From NCBI RefSeq assembly GCF_029168945.1, contig NC_083607.1:39479257-39543256 (forward strand): a stretch of 64,000 nt of DNA, written 5' to 3'. Positions within the stretch are counted from its first letter, which is position 1. Every line of letters starts with the position of its first letter. A program made the position numbers and the translations under genes. Of this stretch, positions 50,579-60,856 are shown piece after piece. The notes under the pieces were generated by a model that ran no database searches, was not told the origin of the DNA, and saw nothing but the letters and a program-made list of their open reading frames with translations. The stretch is from Cannabis sativa (lineage: Eukaryota; Streptophyta; Magnoliopsida; Rosales; Cannabaceae).

Positions 50579-52465
50579 TGTTGGAAATTATTTTACCAGG
50601 ATCTTAGATCTACTCACAAGTATGTTGATTAACACCCTAAATATGAACTTTCTAAAACGATGAAATAAACACATATAAAGTTTAGGAAACCTTACATTGG
50701 GTGCAGCGGAATATAATGACTCCTTCCGTTCAAATATCTAGCCCTTGATTCCTTTCTGTAGCAGAGCATTATCAATATCTGAACCTGGATCTCTTTCTCT
50801 GAATCTTTGATGCTGAAACTCCTTCTTGCTGAAAGTCTTTCTTCACGATCTTCCTCACTATGATTGAGGTATTACTTGCTGTGTGTGGGCACTACTCACA
50901 CTAAGAATTTCGAAATTTTGAAGAAGAAAAGAAGAGGGAAGTGGCGACTAAAGATAGGGAGAGAGAGAGGCTCAGTTTTTTAATAGAATCAGAAGTGTAG
51001 AAATTTTAGTGTAAATTTCCTAAAGCATTCACTATCTATTATAGTATTCCACTAGGGTTAGGTTTGAATTATTTGGAATTAAAATAATGAAAATATCAGT
51101 TTAAAAATTCAAACCAAGTGGCCGGCCATGTACAGTAATGGGCCTTACTTGAATTTTGCAGTTTTCTCAATTCTGCATCTGATTTTCTCAAAAACGCCAA
51201 TTTTCAAATTCAACCATTTAAATGACAATTCTAATTATTTAATAACTATAAATAATTATTAAATAATATTGTCATTTATCATATTTATTAATTGAACCAT
51301 ACAAAGTATCATAATTAACAAATATGCCCCTATAAACTCTTTCTTTACAATTTCGCCCTTACTTAATGAAAAATTCACAAATAGACATAGTCTAATTTGA
51401 GATTTATAATTGATTAATCAAAACCAATTATATGAGTCTTACAACCAATATTATCTCAACTAGTGCGGGGACCATGGGTCTATATAACCGAGCTTCCAAT
51501 AAGTAGATCAAGAATTTAGCACTAAAATTCACTAACTTATTAATTCTTCGTTGAATCCACGCATAGAACTTAGAATTGCACTCTCAGTATATAGAATGCT
51601 CTATATGTTCCACCATATAGATGCATCATTAGTTATCCATTGTTATAATCCTAATGTGATCAATGATCCTCTATATGAATGATCTACACTGTAAAGGGAT
51701 TAGATTACCATTACACCCTACAATGTATTTTATCCTTAAAACACTTGACCCCGTATAAATGATATTTCAGCTTATGTGAAATGAGTACTCCACCATTTAT
51801 GTTCGTTTGGTCAAGCTCGAAGGAGATCATCCTTTGCTTACTATTCGCCAGATAGAAGCTATAGATTCCGTGTTTATGCTAGCGCTCCCACTCAATTGCA
51901 CTACCGTGTTCCCAAAATGTACGTATCACCCTTACCTAAAAGTAGGCTTAACTAACAAATCAAAGAACACGAATAGCCTCTCGAGATTGAGCCTAATCAT
52001 ATCAGGATTAAGATCATTTGATCTAGGATCAACTAGGCGATATTGACTTAAATAGATATTACGGTAAGTTTAATAAATCTAAGTCAAAGTTCAATATCGG
52101 TCCCTTCCGATGCATACTCCATGCATCCAACCTGAGCTTTACTTTAACCAATGCTCTAGAAAGAACATAGCATTTCTCCAAATGCAAGTAAACTCTGTTG
52201 TAGATTATCATATCAGTAAAACCCTGTGTCTGATAAATCTAGGAAACTTTATTCACATAGTCATGTTTACTTTCCAATGTGTTGACGACACAATAAACAG
52301 GATCAAGTATGTGACAAGGGTTTCAGATGAATTTATACATTATGTACATATAATCATGAAATAAATCATGTGAACCATGCAACATTAAATGTTATTTCTG
52401 ATATATATTAATAAGTAAATTTGATTATATTGAAATGAGTTTTATTTAGGGCATAAAACCCAACA
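50579..52465 (-). repeat. LTR of E, 5' in element sense
   Basis: Starts TGTTGG and ends CCCAACA, and pairs with 42358-44243 with few differences. Antisense chance frames are at 51807-52046 and 52110-52364. Confidence 0.9.
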
Positions 52466-52470
52466 GATAT

Positions 52471-54073
52471 GCAGTTCAAAGATCATTAAATTGATTTTTG
52501 AATCATATCCAAACTTACCTCCCTAGAAATTTCGATTTGCATATTGATGATTAGTTACTAGTTGTTGCCTAAGACCTTCTATGGTAATACAATTTCAAAA
52601 GGATGTAATGGTTGTATACTTAATGTAAATCATTACTAGATTCATGGATGACCTAATCAAAATCTTAAGAAAAGCTAGAACTGTTAACCATGGTTTGTTA
52701 GCTATTCTAAGTGATTAGGGGTGGACCATTCCATAGTCAATAGATAAGAAAGTGTTTGTTTAAACAAATACTTCTTTTCTAAGATAATGACTAAGTCTGA
52801 AAATAAAGTAGAAAATAAAGGAGATATTTTTTCTTGATTCCAAAAGTGTTCTATCATCTTATTTAACATATGATGATCCCACTGCCTCTGTTGTCTTGTC
52901 ACAACCGAAGAGATCAATACCATTTAGTTTTCTTAGACATAATTCACGGTACCTTATCGTAGTGGGAGAGTTTCTAGGAACTCACCTTCTTATGACTTGG
53001 AAGACACTAGTGATTAAAATCCATTGTGAGTTTAAACAAGTAATGGATTGTCAAGATAAGAAACTAAGAAGAAAAGCCAATAGAACTATGGTTTAATCCA
53101 TTCACATGGAATAACCTAAATTTTCTATTACAAAGACATAAAAGGAAATTTTCGTTAATAAGTCTATTCAATGGACTTAACAAAACTTCCTGTTCCTAGT
53201 ATTATAGGTTTGAGTTTATCTAAACCTATGGCTTGTGGTATACCTGGTAATTACTTACTCTAATGCAAGCAACTTACTTTAGTAAGTTGGTGAAGCATTT
53301 TCTTTCTAAAGGCAATCTATAGAAGCTTCACAACTTCCTAGGCATAGATTTTATCTAAGGAAAAGTCTCAACTATTCCAGAAAAGATAAAGCCATGAAAG
53401 AATTTCTTATATCAACAGTGAGAGGTCTCAGATATTAGACCAGACAGCTGCTGTTGAGTGGGAGCAATGAGTAGGTATCAAATTAATCCAGGAGAAGAAC
53501 ATTGGAAGACAATCAAGTAAATCTTAAGATTAAGAAGAGGAACTATATGTTAGTCAATAAGAGTGTGTTTTAAAACTCTTAGACTACACCACATCAGATT
53601 TCAAGACTTACCTTTGTGTTAGAAAGTCTGCTGATAAAATGGTGATTACTCTTGGGGTGGAATGGTGATTTTGGAGAAGTGTAAAAACCTATCTGAAGTC
53701 TCTAGGTCTACCAGAAAGGGACTGAATGTTAAAGTTGCAGGAAAGGTACTTATTCAGTCTAAGGAAAGTTCTATACATTTTTGGCACCATTCCAAATTGC
53801 CTTAACTACTAGTGTTATTTCCTGATTAACCAAAAGTAGTTGTCAAAGGTATAGAATCCAGTATCCCTAAAAGAGTAGACATATAGAGAGGAATTTCACA
53901 TTATCAATGATTTTGTGATTAAGGAAGAGTAATGGTGGAGAAAAGGTTGTGTTTAATTCAACCTTTCAGATCCTATTACGAGGAGTTTACTACTACTACA
54001 CTTGATTTGTATATCAAGGTGTTGAGATTATTTGAAATGCACTTTTTATTTTATATTAGTGCAAGTGGGAGTT
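52471..54073 (+). other. Interior of C, second part, with polypurine tract
   Basis: This is collinear with the reverse complement of 14242-15850 in B. It has no intact frame and ends with the purine tract aagtgggagtt at about 54063-54073. Confidence 0.7.
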
Positions 54074-54389
54074 TGTTGGGTTTTATGCCCTAAATAAAAC
54101 TCATTTCCATATAATCAGATTTAATTATTAATATATATCAGAAATAACATTTAATGTTGCATGGTTCACATGATTTATTTCATGATTATATGTACATAAT
54201 GTATGAATTCATCTGAAACCCTATTCGGCGTCTGAACGGAAGGAGATATTTAATTCCGCTGCACCCAATGTAAGGTTTCTAATACTTTATATGTGTTTAT
54301 TTCATAATCGTTTTAGAAAGTTCATATTTAGGGTGTTAATCAACATACTTGTGAGTAGATCTAAGATCCTGGTAAAATAATTTCCAACA
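54074..54389 (+). repeat. 3' LTR of C with a large internal deletion
   Basis: Only 316 bp against about 1.89 kb for the 5' LTR. Both ends are intact, but after ctgaaaccct (about 54213-54222) the sequence jumps, through about 8 bases not found in other copies (attcggcg), to tctgaacggaagg, which matches 38336 in the 5' LTR. About 1.57 kb is missing. Confidence 0.85.
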
Positions 54390-54402
54390 AAACACGTGTC
54401 TT

Positions 54403-54514
54403 GTCGATAAGCTATCGACATAATGTCGACATAGCATCGACAAATAAGTATGCCGTGTCATTAAATTGGCATGTTTTCGACATAATATTGACATAGTATC
54501 GATAATCTGTCGAC
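54403..54514. repeat. Right array of phased RTCGAY hexamers, second part
   Basis: Two four-unit blocks with 11-bp spacing, at 54403-54441 (all four fit) and 54476-54514 (two fit RTCGAY, two differ by one base), 73 bp apart. They continue the array cut by element C. Confidence 0.8.
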
Positions 54515-54600
54515 AAATACACCATTTCATGCGTTTTACCTGGACAGTTACACATTTAATGTCCATTAAATTTTCTTACATTCCCAATATGTATACTGCT

Positions 54601-54609
54601 CTATAAAAG
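54601..54609 (+). promoter_or_regulatory. TATA box candidate for the frame at 54705
   Basis: The sequence ctataaaag stands about 100 bp ahead of the ATG at 54705 and is followed by a CT-rich leader, the normal layout of a plant core promoter. Confidence 0.5.
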
Positions 54610-54704
54610 CAAATCCCTTTCTTATTCATAAGTGCTCTTGTCTTCTACTTCTCTCTTACACTTAAAAATTAAAGGCAAAATTCTCTTATTCTTAAGTTCC
54701 AAAT

Positions 54705-54960
54705 ATGGCGCCTAGAAAGAACAAGGGCAAATTCCCAATCCTAACTCCTGAAGAGCTCAAGGAGGAGCCTGATGTTGGCATAATTACTCCTCAAATGCAG
54801 AAAGTTCTAGACGCCGATAGAGCTTTCGAAAAAGACCGAAATTGGAACGAGTTAAGGTTGATACAACTTGACGCTCAATTTAGCAAAACTGGTGTATGGC
54901 CGGCTCCACCACCAGGGTTCCCCGAAGGATGCCGTCGTTGCAAATTAGACATCTTTAACG
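54705..54960 (+). CDS. Unrecognised protein, N-terminal fragment at the MULE right end
   Basis: The frame opens MAPRKNKGKFPILTPEE and runs about 85 residues, charged, with a basic start, an acidic middle and a Pro-rich segment (WPAPPPGFPEGCRRC). I do not recognise a family. A TATA-like box and CT-rich leader precede it, and the hexamer array and transposase lie upstream on the other strand, so it could be a further MULE gene read away from the transposase, or a host gene beside which the MULE landed. Copia element F replaces its remainder near 54960; the last few residues before the stop at 54974 probably belong to F. Confidence 0.4.
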
Positions 54961-57156
54961 GTAATGTTGCTTAGTAAATTTGTCCCTTTCAGAATAGGAA
55001 CGAAACCAGCTTTACACAAATCCATGTTGAACCTTTTGAGCACACGATTAACGTAAGCTTCTTGAGCTAAGCCAAGAACTTTTCGATTCCTGTCACGATG
55101 GATCTCAATCCCCAAAACATAAGATGCCTCTCCAAGATCTTTCATATCAAAATTAGTAGACAGAAAACTTTTGGTTTCATTTAGTAATGACAAATCACTG
55201 CTGGCAAGTAAAATATCGTCTACATAAAGAACAAGAAAAATATGATGACTCCCACTGATCTTCATATAAATACACTACTCAAACTTGTTCTCTACAAAAC
55301 CAAACGATGTCACAACCTTGTCAAACTTCAAGTACCACTGGCGAGATGCCTGTTTGAGACCATAAATGGATCGTTTTAACTTGCAAACCAAGTTTTCATT
55401 TCCATTTTCCTCGAAGCCTTCAGGTTGAGACATATAGACTTGCTCAGTCAATTCTCCATTCAGAACAACAGTTTTAACAATCATTTGATGCAACTCTGAA
55501 TCAGAGTGCACAACTAAATCCATAATAATTCTGAATGAATCTTTAGTGGAAACAGGTGAGAAAATTTTGAGTGTAATCAATACCTTCTCTTTGAGTAAAG
55601 CCTTTAGCCACTAAACACGCTTTAAACCTTTCAATCTGTCCCTTTTTATCCCTTTTAGCCTTTAAAATCCATTTACAACATATTGGTTTAAAACCATCAG
55701 GTAATAGAACTAACTTTCACATATACATTATTTTTGTCCATGAACTTAATCTCATCATCCATAGCTTCTATCCATTTTGAAGAATGTGGACAATTAAGTG
55801 CTTCACTATAAGTAAGAGGTTCCACAAAATGACCAAGATCACATTCACCTTCTCCAAGGTAAATAAAATTATCATCACACCTTATTGACATCTTTTGTCT
55901 TTGAGATCTCCATATAGGAGGTACTTCTGGAATAACCTCTATTTGTTGACCATCATTTTGAATGACATATTCCACAATTGGAATTTCTTCAATAACAGGA
56001 TCTTCATTAACAACAGGAGCTTCTTCATTAATAGGCCCTTCATCAATAATAGAACCCTCATCATCTTCGATATCGGGAGCAATGAATTCATCAACAATGG
56101 GAGCATTACCAACTGGAGTAGGATTGAGACTACTATTATCATCTCTTGAAAATGACATAGGAATACAAATTCCTTTAGATGACTCCCCCATTTCAAGAGA
56201 TATTGAAGGAATATTGTCAGCAACATCAAATTCCAGAAATTTAGCAGTCTGAGATTCGACAATTCGCGTACCACGAGTAGGACAGTAAAATCGATAGCCT
56301 TTTGAGCGCATTGAATAACTAATGAAATAACAACGATTTGTTCTCGGACCTAACTTTTTCAAATTAGGATCATAAATCTTTACTTCAGCTGGACAACCCC
56401 ATACACGAAGATGATTCAGACTAGGCTTCCGCCCAGTCCACAACTTAAAAGGGGTTTTGGGAACAGATTTACTCGGAACACGATTTAAAATATAAGTTGC
56501 AGTCATAAGTGCTTCACCCCATAAAAAACTCTGGAAGATTTGATCTACGCATCATACTTCTAACCATATCCATGAGAGTGCGATTTTTCCTTTTAGCAAC
56601 GCCATTTTTCTCAGTGAAGCTGACATATTGTATTGAGAAACTACACAATTTTCTGGAAAATATTCAGCAAAAGGCCTCATGTGTTGTTTAGATTCTGAAT
56701 AACAACCAGAATATTCTCCTCCGCGATGAAAATAAACAAATTTTATGACTCTGCCCAATTATTTCTCAAGAACATTTTGAAAGATTTTGACTTTATCAAA
56801 AGCGTTGGATTGTTTTTGATCAGGTAAGTGAGACCATAAGAAGAAAGAAGAAAAAAAATATCGATAAAAGTTATAAAATACTTGTTTCTACACAACGTGG
56901 TGGAATAAGGTCCACTGATGTCATTGTGGATAATCTCTTATAAAGAGTGACTATAGTTAGCAGTCTGCTTTCTTATTTTAGTCAATTTTTCACAAGTACA
57001 ATCAGCACAAGTATTCCAACCAGAAACATCAACAGGAGGAAGAATTTTAGCTAGAAGGAATCGATCAATTCTTTCTTTAGAAATATGACCCGATCTATCG
57101 TGCCATAATAAAAAGGATGTTATCTTAATATAAGATTTCTTATCCACAATATTCAC
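54945..57156 (-). pseudogene. Copia pol of F: GAG-pre-integrase, integrase, partial RT
   Basis: From 57156 downward: LLWHDRSGHISKERIDR (GAG-pre-integrase), a poor integrase core where the usual DRGGEY reads HRGGEY (about 56715), and the better kept integrase C-terminal part (56506-55697: TATYILNRVPSKSVPKTP, LRVWGCPAEVK). After an acidic linker come the RT start (EALNCPHSSKWIEAMDDEI), its middle (YMSQPEGFEE, RSIYGLKQASRQWY) and the active site LYVDDILLASS near 55225. At least four frame breaks separate these. The RT YVDD is intact, but the protein ends near SNITVKDV at the truncation. Confidence 0.85.
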
Positions 57157-57349
57157 AGCATTAAAAAAAGGAAGCTAAGGAAGTCAATGATAATTTGAAA
57201 AGAATATCAGAGTAAAAATAGTTTCCAATTATTCGGACTCAAACATAATGTCAACACTATAATTGGCAAAAAGAAAAGAAATTCATTGTTTAACTAAAAG
57301 CGGAAGCGAAACTGAATTACTTTAAAAGTAGGAATCAAGAAATTACTGT

Positions 57350-58150
57350 TCAAAATAATCTGAACACTGAACTGTAATTCAAGAATAAATGTGACAACAT
57401 AGATAACATCATCTCCAACATAAGTGCCACTTTAAGCTGTGACTCCCTCTCACTTATCTTCTTGAGATCCCTTAGCCTTTGGTTGTAGTTGTTTCTTTTC
57501 ATATTTTCTTTATCCTTTGTTGGGCTTGAGTTGAGAAACAAAGTGAGAAGACTCATTCTTTTCATTTTGTAGCTTGCTTGTTTCAGCTACACACTGAGAA
57601 ATTAGATCACTAAAACTCTATGTTTTATTATAAGTGTTTAGGCTGTCTTGATAAATCTAAAAGAGGCAGGAAGTGCATGAAGAACTTGAAGAATAGTGTA
57701 AAATTCGGGAAAAGAAATATTATGATCTTTCAACTCGGGCTGAAGAATAATAATTTTCAAAATAAAATCTAGCACTCCTTTGATTTATCAAACTGAATGG
57801 TTGTCATTTTATCCATAAGATGTCCAAATTTTCGCCGTTTTCACCAGTGTCATATAGTTTTTCTACAGCATTGAAAAACTCATTAGCATTTGTGGTGTTT
57901 GGAAAACCACCAAAAGATGTTCAGGAATTAAACGTTTCATAGCAATGAGACTAAGATGATTTGAATTTTTCCATTGTGCATGAAGAATTTTTTTGGGCAA
58001 CTATTCTGATATTAGTATAAGATCAGCAGATTTTTCTTCTCGAAGGCATAAGTCCAAATCTATTATGCCTAAAGCAATTTTCACATCTCGTTTCCATGTC
58101 TTAAAGTTGAAGCATTCAGAATTCAGATGAAAACGTTATTAATGTTCTCA
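57350..58150 (-). pseudogene. Copia gag of F, heavily degraded
   Basis: In broken frames on the - strand there are traces of copia gag, for example a region near 57900-58130 with tryptophan- and lysine-rich segments and a later charged stretch at 57350-57565 (KDKENMKRNNYNQRLRDLKK). No continuous protein is possible. The assignment rests mainly on its position between leader and pol. Confidence 0.5.
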
Positions 58151-59681
58151 GAAAGGAGACCAAAAAATCCAAAAATTAAAACTTGAATAAGCAATATGAG
58201 CAATGCATTAGAAAATATTGTAGAGTCAACTGGTCATTATAAACTCCCCTTTGGGGTGAGAATATAACACACACATGATCTACCTTCATGAAGTTAACAA
58301 CAAAGAAAAAATACATATCATTTAAGAATTTTATTACCTTTGGGCAAATAAATTTCTTAAAAATATGTATTAATTCAAGCAAAAAATAATAATAAATTTA
58401 TATATTTAAATTATTACCTTTGGGCAAATAATTAAAATATACACATTTAATATTAACTCACTTCATGGAATGTGAACTAATATATATAACTACTACCTTT
58501 GGGCAAGTAATTACACATATAGCCAACCAAAATAAATATTTTCTATAACATATGAAATTTGGTGATAAAATAATCATTAAAAGTTTAATAATTTTCAACC
58601 AAATTTCTAAAAAGTTATATATAAATTGCTTGTAATATATTGATAATAAAAAATAAAGTGTCCACCATAACACATTATTTTTACATCAAACAATCAAGTT
58701 TTAAAATTTTAGAACAACAAATAATGGAAAAATGTGAAATAAAGAATATTGGTGGAGATTACATAGTCAAGATAAATCAAATAAGAGAGTGACTATGTCA
58801 TACGGAACGAGAAGAAACCCAAAAAATTTTCTATGATCGACAGATTTCGAAAAATCATCAAAAAATATTTTTAATAATTTTTTAACTGCATAATTATCAT
58901 TAAAATAATAATAATTATTAAACGGCGTCAAAAAATTAATTAAAAATCACCAAAAATTCAGAAATCAAATTCTAATAATGTTGAAAAAAAGAATCGTCGA
59001 AAACGAAGTCACGAAACTACCTCACTCTCTCTCACTCTCCGGCAGCCGCGAGTGGGCTTCGTCCCAGCAGGTTGTCTTCAACCTCCAGCAACCTCCATGG
59101 CTGAAAAAATGGGTTTTGTGCGACCCGGTTCAGACCCGAGCGGGTCGGGACGAAATTCCGGCCAAAAAAGTGACGAAACGGACGGGAAAAATAGGGGTTT
59201 TGATCGGTTTACAATTTCTAATAGATCTACGATATTAATTTCATGTGAAAACACATAAACTTAGGTAGATCTAATCTAAAATAAATCCGAAAACTTAAGA
59301 AGAAAGTAACCCAAATATGTGTTCCAATTCGGAAATTAAAGGTGTACAAATATTTTAAATCAATTATTGATGAGATATGCACAATCAATTTCAAATTATA
59401 ATCAATAAAATTGAAAAACACAAAATTAATTTCATAAAGAAAATATATAAACCCTAAAAGTTTAATCTTAAAATTCTCCTAATTTATTCAATAATTTTAT
59501 GCAAATAATATATTAATAGAACGAGAATTTAATGAGGAATAAAACCCCTAAACTTTTAAGATTGAAAAACAAAAAATTCAACATAAAATAATAACGAAAT
59601 TAATATGTAATTGAAGAAAATTAACATATACATATTAATGGTTATACAAATTATAGGTTCTAAATCATATACAATTGGCAA
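58151..59681 (-). other. Long leader of F with repeated ACCTTTGGGCAA motif
   Basis: Between the primer site and gag lie about 1.5 kb without a gene. The motif accttTGGGCAAaTAA recurs at about 58336, 58418 and 58494, roughly 80 bp apart, with a weaker form at about 58248. A GC-rich patch at 59030-59170 is read in two + frames but resembles no protein I know. Confidence 0.55.
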
Positions 59682-59691
59682 TCTGATACCA
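59682..59691 (-). promoter_or_regulatory. Primer-binding site of F
   Basis: On the - strand it reads TGGTATCAGA two bases from the LTR, complementary to initiator tRNA-Met. Confidence 0.8.
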
Positions 59692-59693
59692 CA

Positions 59694-60179
59694 TGTTAGA
59701 AAATTAATAATATACCTAAGATCTATTTGTATATAACATAGAACACAATAGTAATATATAATAATTAGGTATGTGTACCTGATTAATCCATAGCAATTAT
59801 CTCTGTTTGATCCACAGCAGTTACTCCAATTTGATAGTGCAATACTATCAACTAAGTCTTCCTCCCTAGATCTCTAAATCAGAAGCAGTTTATTTATCTG
59901 ATTATCAAAAGGTATACAATTGTGATGAGACAATATGTATTTATAGAGTTAGGGAGGGGACTTAGCTACAAAACCCTAGTTGGCCGGGCTCGCTCATCAA
60001 AGGCTTCATCAACTAGAAAAGCCCACACTTCTGCTTCACCTAGACTTTACACACAGATGCTAAGCCCATTAGCAATTGATCACCAACAATATGGGCTAAC
60101 ACAGCAAAGAACTATCCAATCAACCCAAGTTTTAATAAAACCAATAAAACTTAATGTAAGCCCAAATAAAAGTCTAACA
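59694..60179 (-). repeat. 5' LTR of F
   Basis: A 486-bp segment beginning TGTTAGA and ending TCTAACA, i.e. with matching inverted ends. Its position beside the primer site supports the call. The partner LTR is missing. Confidence 0.7.
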
Positions 60180-60845
60180 AGAACATCCACAAAGCCACAC
60201 AAAATCAAGCCTTTTTTTTTTCTCAAAATCAAGATTTCTAAAAGAAAGGGTTAGAGAGAGAGAGAGGGGTCGGGTGTGAGGGATACAAAATCCAGAAATT
60301 CATTTACTTCCCTAAAAAAAATCAGCTTTTACCAAGTATAGAAAATAAAGGTCAAATGACCATTTTGCCCCTAACGCCAATTTTCACCTATTCACACACA
60401 CAAGGGTATTCAAGTCAATTCATACTCAATTATTTTCAAATAAAAATTCAGATTATCACCCATAAATAATAATGCCAAATAAATCAATCCAATTTACATT
60501 TCGGGCCCGAACCCGGTTCGGCCCGAAATACCCGGTTGTGACTATGCCGCGCCAGCTTGTCAGAACACACCTGAAAAGACAACACAGGCATATTATATAA
60601 TAATATAGTTCCATTAAGCACGTAATTAAATTAATTTCATCATTTTATCCTTCTCGGGTCATAATTACTAAAATGCCCCTAGCTCACCAACGGGGTCTTA
60701 ACATAGTATAAATCAAATAAATTCTCATATTTTGAATTATATAATAATATAATTCCTCAATTATTCATAATTATCTAATTAGGGTTTTTCTAATCCATTT
60801 CTTAATTCTAGGGTATTACAATTACCCCCTCCTTTTCGTCCCGAA
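60180..60845 (-). mobile_element. 3' LTR region of gypsy element G
   Basis: The LTR ends at 60820 in gggtattaca (TGTAATACCC on the - strand), followed by a purine tract on the - strand (aaggagggggtaat). Where it begins is not clear; it may start anywhere after the F LTR. A GA-rich run lies at 60250-60275. No gene is seen. Confidence 0.55.
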
Positions 60846-60856
60846 ATTTACTTGAA

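Larger units (their letters stand above)
42358..52465 (-). mobile_element. Complete large-LTR retrotransposon (E), inserted in C
   Basis: E is 10.1 kb, starting TATTGG (a change from the usual TGTTGG) and ending CCCAACA, with GATAT at 42353-42357 and 52466-52470. LTRs are 42358-44243 and 50579-52465 (1886 and 1887 bp). It is the same family and orientation as B and is collinear with it over the whole interior. Confidence 0.9.
27192..54389 (+). mobile_element. Large-LTR retrotransposon (C), carrying D and E
   Basis: C begins TGTTGGG at 27192 and ends CCAACA at 54389, flanked by AAACA at 27187-27191 and 54390-54394. Its 5' LTR is 27192-27953 plus 37368-38495 (about 1.89 kb), interrupted by D. 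A tRNA-Met primer site follows at 38498. The interior is 38496-42357 plus 52471-54073, interrupted by E. The 3' LTR is only 316 bp. Compared with B and E it also lacks about 0.9 kb just inside the primer site (near 38600). Confidence 0.88.
7530..54960. mobile_element. Ulp1-carrying Mutator-like element (MULE), split by nested LTR elements
   Basis: Two convergent gene remains define this element: a + strand DUF1985/Ulp1 gene (8854-23732) and a - strand MULE transposase (24169-26749). Outside both lie related arrays of phased RTCGAY hexamers (8267-8801; 26805-27072 continuing at 54403-54514). This combination matches plant MULEs that carry Ulp1-like peptidase genes (the Kaonashi-type group). 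About 39 kb of the span is later LTR insertion (A+B, 11343-23411; C+D+E, 27192-54389), which leaves roughly 8 kb of MULE. Removing C with one copy of its AAACA duplication makes the right array continuous. Both outer boundaries are estimates; the right one is where copia element F begins. Confidence 0.75.
54945..60179 (-). mobile_element. Truncated Ty1/copia retrotransposon (F)
   Basis: On the - strand, from the 5' LTR (59694-60179) leftward, are the primer site, a long leader, gag, GAG-pre-integrase, integrase and RT. The element stops in RT near 54950, so the end of RT, RNase H and the 3' LTR are missing and no target duplication can be shown. All coding parts are interrupted. Confidence 0.85.

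Noticed and set aside
58978..59258. GC-richer frames near the copia F leader as a captured host gene exon
   Set aside because: Two overlapping frames are equally open, no domain is recognisable, and no splice structure supports an exon.
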